DNA from: JAJPIG01 sp035504735
Lineage (GTDB): Bacteria; Desulfobacterota; Binatia; Binatales; Binataceae
NCBI GenBank assembly: GCA_035504735.1
Contig: DATJRJ010000129.1
Location: 7,708-71,707 of the forward strand
Direction of reading: 5' to 3'
Length of the DNA stretch: 64,000 bases
Within the stretch, counting starts at the first letter, position 1. Each line of letters starts with the position of its first letter. This document shows positions 59,772 through 64,000 of the stretch, piece after piece. The position numbers were made by a program, and so were the translations under genes. The notes beneath the pieces are model-generated. The model made no database searches and was not told the DNA's origin. It worked only from the letters and a program-made list of their open reading frames with translations.

Positions 59772-61517
59772 ATGGAGAAAGCTTTGCCTGAAAAGATCAA
59801 CGGAGGCGCCAATGATTTCGAGTCGTTGATGGAACAGAGCCTGCGCGCTCCCCGCACAGGCGACGTACTGACCGGAACCGTGCTGCTGGTAACGCGCGAC
59901 AACGTGATCATCGACATCAATTACAAATGCGAGGGCCAGGCGCCGCTCGCCGAATTCCTTGACTCTGAGGGCAACCCCACGGTCAGTGAAGGCGACGAGG
60001 TCGACGTCTACTTCGAAGGTACCGAGACCGACAACGGGACGGTGATGCTCTCGCATGCCAAGGCCGAGAAGTTCAAGGTCTGGCGCGAGCTCGAACGGGC
60101 TTTTCAGAACGAGACGCCGGTGGAAGGCGTGATCCTCGGTAAGGTCAAGGGCGGGCTCAAGGTCGACATCGGAGTGCCGGCGTTTCTGCCGGGATCGCAT
60201 GTCGATATCCGTCCGGCGCGTAATCTCGATCGCTACGTCGGCCAGCGCGGCCGCTTCCAGATCCTGAAGTTCAATCGCGCCCGCGCCAACGTGGTGGTCT
60301 CGCGCCGCACCGTGCTGGAGCGCGAGCGCGCCTCGCTCAAAGAGCAGACGCTGAAGGTGCTCGAAGAGGGCGTGATCCTCGAAGGCACGGTCAAGAACAT
60401 CACCGACTACGGCGCCTTCATCGATCTCGGCGGACTCGACGGCTTGCTGCATATCACCGATATGTCATGGGGCCGCCTGCAGCATCCCTCCGAGGTGCTG
60501 AAGGTCGGCGACAAGGTCAAGGTGGTGGTGCTCAAGTACGATGCCGAGCGCGAGCGGGTCTCGCTCGGGATGAAGCAGATCATGCCCGATCCATGGACCA
60601 AGGCGGCGGAAAGTTATCCGCCGGGCCTGCGAATCAAGGGCAAGATCGTGAGCGTCACCGATTACGGCGCGTTCGTCGAGCTGGAAAAGGGCGTCGAGGG
60701 ACTGGTGCACGTCTCCGAGATGAGCTGGAGCAAGCGCGCAGTCCATCCCTCGAAGGTGGTGAACGTCGGCGACGCGGTCGAAGTCCAGGTGCTGGGCGTC
60801 GACGAAGCCAATCGCCGGATTTCACTGGGCCTCAAGCAGACCGAGCCGAATCCGTGGCAGGAGCTGGCGCAGCGCCATCCGGTCGGCAGCCAGGTTCATG
60901 GCAAGGTCAAATCGGTGACCGATTTCGGCGTGTTCGTGGAAATCGAGCCGGGTATCGACGGCCTGGTGCATATCTCCGATCTGTCGTGGACGCGCAAAAT
61001 CCGTCATCCCTCGGAACTGGTCAAGAAGGGTGACGAAGTCGATGCCGTAGTGCTGGGTGTCGAGGTCGAGCACGAACGCGTGAGCCTGGGTATCAAGCAG
61101 GCCAGCGGCGATCCGTGGCAGACCGTCGGCGAGCGCTATCCGCTCAACACCCGGGTCAAGGGCGCGGTCAGTTCGGTCGCCGATTTCGGCGTGTTCGTCG
61201 AGCTGGAGGAAGGCATCGAGGGATTGATCCATATCTCGCAGCTCAGCTCCGAACGGGTCGACAAGCCGCAGAGCCTGTTCAAGGTCGGCGACCAGCTCGA
61301 TGCGCTGGTGGTGCAGGTCGACACCAAGGAGCGGCGGATCGGACTATCGATCAAGGCACTCAAGCAGCACGAGGAACGCGAGGAGATGCAGGCCTATCTT
61401 AAGCGCGAGCACGAGGCGGCGCGCTTTTCGCTCGAAGATATTCTCAACGAAGAGCTGCGGTTGGATCGCGACGACGCCGAAGGGCGCGCGGCCCGCGGCC
61501 GCGGCCGCGAGCGTTAG
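59772..61517 (+). CDS. rpsA: 30S ribosomal protein S1
   Basis: 581 residues with six S1 RNA-binding repeats. Repeats 1 and 2 (GTVLLVTRDNVIIDINYKCE, GVILGKVKGGLKVDIGVPAF) are the ribosome-binding type. Repeats 3-6 share (V)TDYGAFI/VDFGVFVE and G(L)LH(I)S, for example NITDYGAFIDLGGLDGLLHI. The C-terminal tail is acidic, then Arg/Gly-rich (GRAARGRGRER). GGAAGG precedes the ATG. The cmk-rpsA-ihfB order is widespread in proteobacteria. Confidence 0.97.
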   Translation: MEKALPEKINGGANDFESLMEQSLRAPRTGDVLTGTVLLVTRDNVIIDINYKCEGQAPLAEFLDSEGNPTVSEGDEVDVYFEGTETDNGTVMLSHAKAEKFKVWRELERAFQNETPVEGVILGKVKGGLKVDIGVPAFLPGSHVDIRPARNLDRYVGQRGRFQILKFNRARANVVVSRRTVLERERASLKEQTLKVLEEGVILEGTVKNITDYGAFIDLGGLDGLLHITDMSWGRLQHPSEVLKVGDKVKVVVLKYDAERERVSLGMKQIMPDPWTKAAESYPPGLRIKGKIVSVTDYGAFVELEKGVEGLVHVSEMSWSKRAVHPSKVVNVGDAVEVQVLGVDEANRRISLGLKQTEPNPWQELAQRHPVGSQVHGKVKSVTDFGVFVEIEPGIDGLVHISDLSWTRKIRHPSELVKKGDEVDAVVLGVEVEHERVSLGIKQASGDPWQTVGERYPLNTRVKGAVSSVADFGVFVELEEGIEGLIHISQLSSERVDKPQSLFKVGDQLDALVVQVDTKERRIGLSIKALKQHEEREEMQAYLKREHEAARFSLEDILNEELRLDRDDAEGRAARGRGRER

Positions 61518-61556
61518 GCTACCCGCCCGCGGCGCTATCGGCGCCGGGCAGCACGA

Positions 61557-61865
61557 ATGACCAAGCGCGAGATTATCGAGGAACTGCTGGCGCGCCAGCA
61601 GCGTTTTTCACGGCGCGATTCAGAAACCACGGTCAACGCGATGTTCGACGCGATGGCCCGGGTGCTGGCGCGCGGTGATCGGATCGAGCTGCGCGGTTTC
61701 GGCAGCTTCGGCGTCAAGCAGCGGCGCGCCCGCCAGGGGCGCAATCCTAAAACCGGGGCGCTGGTGGCGGTCGAGGCCAAGCGGGTGCCGTTTTTTCGCG
61801 CCGGCAAGGACTTACGAATCGAGGTCAATGGCACGGCGCGGGAACGGTCGTCGCAATCGGGCTGA
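61557..61865 (+). CDS. ihfB: Integration host factor beta / HU-family DNA-binding protein
   Basis: 102 residues. MTKREIIEELLARQQRFSRR is the dimerisation part, RIELRGFGSFGVKQRRARQG and RNPKTGALV the DNA arm with the intercalating Pro region, and KRVPFFRAGKDLRIEVN the end. Place after rpsA supports IHF beta rather than HU. It bends DNA. The downstream HIT gene may overlap its last 38 bases. Confidence 0.9.
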   Translation: MTKREIIEELLARQQRFSRRDSETTVNAMFDAMARVLARGDRIELRGFGSFGVKQRRARQGRNPKTGALVAVEAKRVPFFRAGKDLRIEVNGTARERSSQSG

Positions 61866-62385
61866 GGACCCCGCGGGCCTCCAGCGATTGTGGGCGCCGT
61901 GGCGCCGGGCCTATGTCGAGGCCGCCGGCCGCCGCACCATCAAATGCATCTTTTGCCTGGGTCGGGTTGGGGCCGCCACGCTGCGCGAGCGCCTGGTGCT
62001 CCGCGCCACGCCGCTCGTAACCGTGATGCTCAATCGCTATCCGTACAATAACGGCCATCTGATGATCGCGCCGCGCCGCCATGTCGCCTCGCCCGAACTG
62101 CTGAATGCGCGGGAGCAGGCGGCGCTGGCCGCCGCCGTCGCGCAAGCGGTCGCCAGCCTGCGCCGGGCCTATCGCCCCGACGGCTTGAATCTGGGCGCCA
62201 ATCTCGGCCGCGCGGCGGGCGCGGGATTCGCGGCGCATCTGCATTGGCATCTGGTGCCGCGCTGGGAAGGTGATACCAACTTTATGCCGGTGGCGGCGGG
62301 GACGCGGGTGCTTGCCGAGCTGCTCGATGAGAGTTTCGACCGCCTGGCTCCGCTTTTCAAAACCAGCCGCCAACCCGTATCCTAG
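61828..62385 (+). CDS. HIT-family hydrolase
   Basis: 185 residues from ATG at 61828, overlapping ihfB by 38 bases; a later TTG just before WAPWRRAY would avoid overlap. LWAPWRRAYVEAA and CIFC open the domain as in AP4A phosphorylase-like HIT proteins, NRYPYNNGHLMIAPRRH is conserved, and HLHWHLVPRWEGDTNFM holds the histidine triad. It likely hydrolyses dinucleoside polyphosphates or nucleoside phosphoramidates. CxxC may bind zinc. Confidence 0.88.
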   Translation: MARRGNGRRNRAEDPAGLQRLWAPWRRAYVEAAGRRTIKCIFCLGRVGAATLRERLVLRATPLVTVMLNRYPYNNGHLMIAPRRHVASPELLNAREQAALAAAVAQAVASLRRAYRPDGLNLGANLGRAAGAGFAAHLHWHLVPRWEGDTNFMPVAAGTRVLAELLDESFDRLAPLFKTSRQPVS

Positions 62386-62411
62386 ATAGCAAGACTTTTT
62401 CGCCAGGACTC

Positions 62412-63827
62412 ATGATGAACCAGGATTTGCTTGCGATTACCACTCTGGGCGCGCTCAAAAACTCCGGCTACCGAACCGTGCCGGTGCGAATCGAGATGCG
62501 CAACAACCTGCTCAGGCGGCTCAAAGGCGGTGAGCGCACGCTGCCGGGAATCGTCGGATACGACAAGACCGTGGTGCCCGAGATCGAGAACGCGATCCTC
62601 GCCGGCCATCACATCATCCTGCTCGGCGAGCGCGGGCAGGCGAAATCACGGATCATCCGCTCGCTGGCGGGCCTGCTCGACGAGCTGGTACCGGCCGTCA
62701 AGGGCTGCGAGATCAACGACGATCCCTACGCCCCGATCTGCAAGTTCTGCCGCCGCCAACTCGAGGAGCACGGCGACGGACTCGAAATCAGATGGCTCAC
62801 GCGCGATTCACGCTATGCCGAAAAGCTCGCCACGCCTGACGTTTCGGTCGCCGACCTGATCGGCGAAATCGATCCGATCAAGGTCGCCGAGGGGCGCTAC
62901 CTGGCCGACGAGGAGACGATTCATTACGGGCTGATTCCGCGCACCAACCGCGGCATCTTCGCGATCAACGAGCTGCCCGATCTGACCGAGAAGGTGCAGG
63001 TCGGACTGTTCAATTTGATGGAAGAGAAGGACGTTCAGATCAAGGGCTACAAGATTCGCCTGCCGGTCGATGTGGTGTTCGTGGCCAGCGCGAATCCGGA
63101 AGATTATACCTCGCGCGGCCGGATTATCACGCCGCTCAAGGATCGCTTCGACGTCCAGATTCGCACCCACTACCCCAAGACCATCGAAGATGAAATTGCG
63201 ATCATGGAGCAGGAGTGCAGCTATCCGCTGCGGCCCGAGCTGCCGCTGCGGGTGGCGCCCTTCATGCGCGAAGTGCTGGCGCATATCACGTTCGAGGCGC
63301 GCGCCTCCAACGAGATCAACCAGTCCTCGGGCGTTTCCGTGCGCGTCACGATCAACAACTTCGAGGCCGTCATCTCCAATGCCGAGCGGCGGGCCGTGAT
63401 GGTGGGCGAGAACGAAATCGTCCCGCGTATCACCGACCTGCCCTCGCTGTATGCCTCGACGGCCGGCAAGATCGAGCTCGAGTACGTCGGCGAGGACAAG
63501 AAGGAAGAGGACCTGGTCGAGCGGCTGATCAACCGCGCGGTGCTGAAGGTCTTCGATCATTATCTCAAGCTCGACGATCTGAAGCAGGTCATCGCCTATT
63601 TCGGCCAGGGCTGGGGCGTCGAGGTGTCCGACATGGCGCCCTCGACCGAGTATCTCGAACCGCTGCGCGAGGTGCCGGGATTGCGCGAGGCGGTGGAACG
63701 GCTCGGACCGTTCGAAACCCCGGGCCTGATGGCAGTGGCGAGCGAGCTGATCTTCGAGGGCCTGCATCTCCATCAGAAACTTAACAAGGAGCGCCAGGGC
63801 GGCGGCCGTTTCGCCTATCACGCCTGA
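62412..63827 (+). CDS. MoxR/magnesium-chelatase-like AAA+ ATPase
   Basis: 471 residues. Walker A is LLGERGQAKSRIIRSL, Walker B is GIFAINELPDLTEKVQVGLF with Asn-Glu instead of Asp-Glu, and VFVASANPEDYTSRGRIITPLKDRF is the sensor segment. CKFC with an upstream Cys (KGCEIND) suggests a small metal knuckle near residues 100-120. The family works with a von Willebrand A-domain partner as a protein-remodelling or metal-insertion machine, and a partner gene begins 11 bases downstream. True chelatase function is unlikely as no pigment genes are near. Confidence 0.85.
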   Translation: MMNQDLLAITTLGALKNSGYRTVPVRIEMRNNLLRRLKGGERTLPGIVGYDKTVVPEIENAILAGHHIILLGERGQAKSRIIRSLAGLLDELVPAVKGCEINDDPYAPICKFCRRQLEEHGDGLEIRWLTRDSRYAEKLATPDVSVADLIGEIDPIKVAEGRYLADEETIHYGLIPRTNRGIFAINELPDLTEKVQVGLFNLMEEKDVQIKGYKIRLPVDVVFVASANPEDYTSRGRIITPLKDRFDVQIRTHYPKTIEDEIAIMEQECSYPLRPELPLRVAPFMREVLAHITFEARASNEINQSSGVSVRVTINNFEAVISNAERRAVMVGENEIVPRITDLPSLYASTAGKIELEYVGEDKKEEDLVERLINRAVLKVFDHYLKLDDLKQVIAYFGQGWGVEVSDMAPSTEYLEPLREVPGLREAVERLGPFETPGLMAVASELIFEGLHLHQKLNKERQGGGRFAYHA

Positions 63828-63838
63828 GGCGGGGCGCG

Positions 63839-64000
63839 ATGAATATCCATCGCTATACGCGCTGGGACGGCAGCCAGCGGGTCCGGCTCACCACCGATCA
63901 GCTCTTCGAGAAGCTGGCCGAATATCTTTCCTATACCGACGACGTGCGCCAGGCGATGGACTGGATCATGCGCCAGGGTCTCGATCTCGATGGCGCCAAG
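63839..64000 (+). CDS. Partner protein of the AAA+ ATPase, 5' part only
   Basis: The first 54 codons are visible, starting MNIHRYTRWDGSQRVRLTTD and still open at the window end. Gene order behind a MoxR/BchI-like ATPase makes a VWA-domain partner likely, though the VWA domain itself would lie outside the window. The sequence FEKLAEYLSYTDDVRQAMDW resembles the N-terminal helical part seen in such partners. GGGGCG precedes the ATG. Confidence 0.65.
   Translation, partial: MNIHRYTRWDGSQRVRLTTDQLFEKLAEYLSYTDDVRQAMDWIMRQGLDLDGAK

Noticed and set aside
61518..61556. GC-rich hairpin between rpsA and ihfB as a terminator
   Set aside because: The stem is interrupted, no U-run follows and the gene order favours readthrough.
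1..64000. tRNA, rRNA, CRISPR arrays, insertion sequences and attachment sites
   Set aside because: No TpsiC-like tRNA arms, no regularly spaced repeats, no transposase or integrase motifs and no rRNA-like segments were noticed by eye; a tRNAscan or Rfam run would be needed to exclude short RNAs.

Overview
The window is a GC-rich, gene-dense stretch of a Gram-negative bacterial chromosome. It has an LpxL/HtrB-type lipid A acyltransferase, Tat and lipoprotein signals and periplasmic cytochromes. It carries an alternative complex III respiratory operon, LL-diaminopimelate aminotransferase (DapL), a PurS/PurQ/PurL purine operon, the order rpsF-ssb-rpsR-DUF2232-rplI and the order pheA-hisC-tyrA-cmk-rpsA-ihfB. 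Together with many aromatic-catabolism genes this recalls deep deltaproteobacteria-like lineages (Binatota, Desulfobacterota or Myxococcota); that placement is inference. I see no rRNA, tRNA, insertion sequence, prophage or CRISPR array.

Layout. 1-1.9 kb: folK (cut by the window edge), dapL and a 59-codon ORF on the minus strand. 2.1-13.5 kb: one plus-strand respiratory operon, actA-actB-actC-actD-actF-coxB-coxAC fusion-coxD-ctaG, encoding a quinol-oxidising alternative complex III and a caa3-type cytochrome oxidase; no actE is present. 13.7-14.8 kb: an internally duplicated membrane protein behind a palindrome. 14.8-19.3 kb: a minus-strand run (GFA-family protein, DUF1054, gpsA, a Cys/His-repeat protein, a MetE-like barrel protein, dapB). 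19.4-22.3 kb: aryl-CoA ligase, RidA and LigB-type dioxygenase, a likely aromatic ring-cleavage operon. 22.3-24.7 kb: glgC and lpxL. 25-30.3 kb: a zinc-ribbon protein with a clear terminator, a GST, the S6/S18/L9 ribosomal cluster, an FAH-family protein and a hotdog thioesterase.

30.3-34.9 kb: a minus-strand run of a bufferin-like Cys-rich secreted peptide, a DUF692/MNIO enzyme, a VOC protein and a GNAT protein, divergent from an ECF sigma factor and its zinc-finger anti-sigma factor. This is the best candidate for a less-described system: an apparently minimal bufferin RiPP locus with its own sigma/anti-sigma pair. 34.9-42.3 kb: dut-purB-purC-purS-purQ-purL-purF on the minus strand, with the last four translationally coupled.

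42.4-50.3 kb: a secreted beta-helix protein; glcD-glcE-glcF (glycolate oxidase) divergent from a class V glyoxylate aminotransferase, which together would convert glycolate to glycine; and a gentisate-dioxygenase-like cupin overlapping a 4HBT thioesterase. 50.3-64 kb: rpmB, a methyltransferase, mutL-miaA-accA, then pheA-hisC-tyrA-cmk-rpsA-ihfB-HIT, and a MoxR/BchI-like AAA+ ATPase with the first 54 codons of its downstream partner at the right edge.
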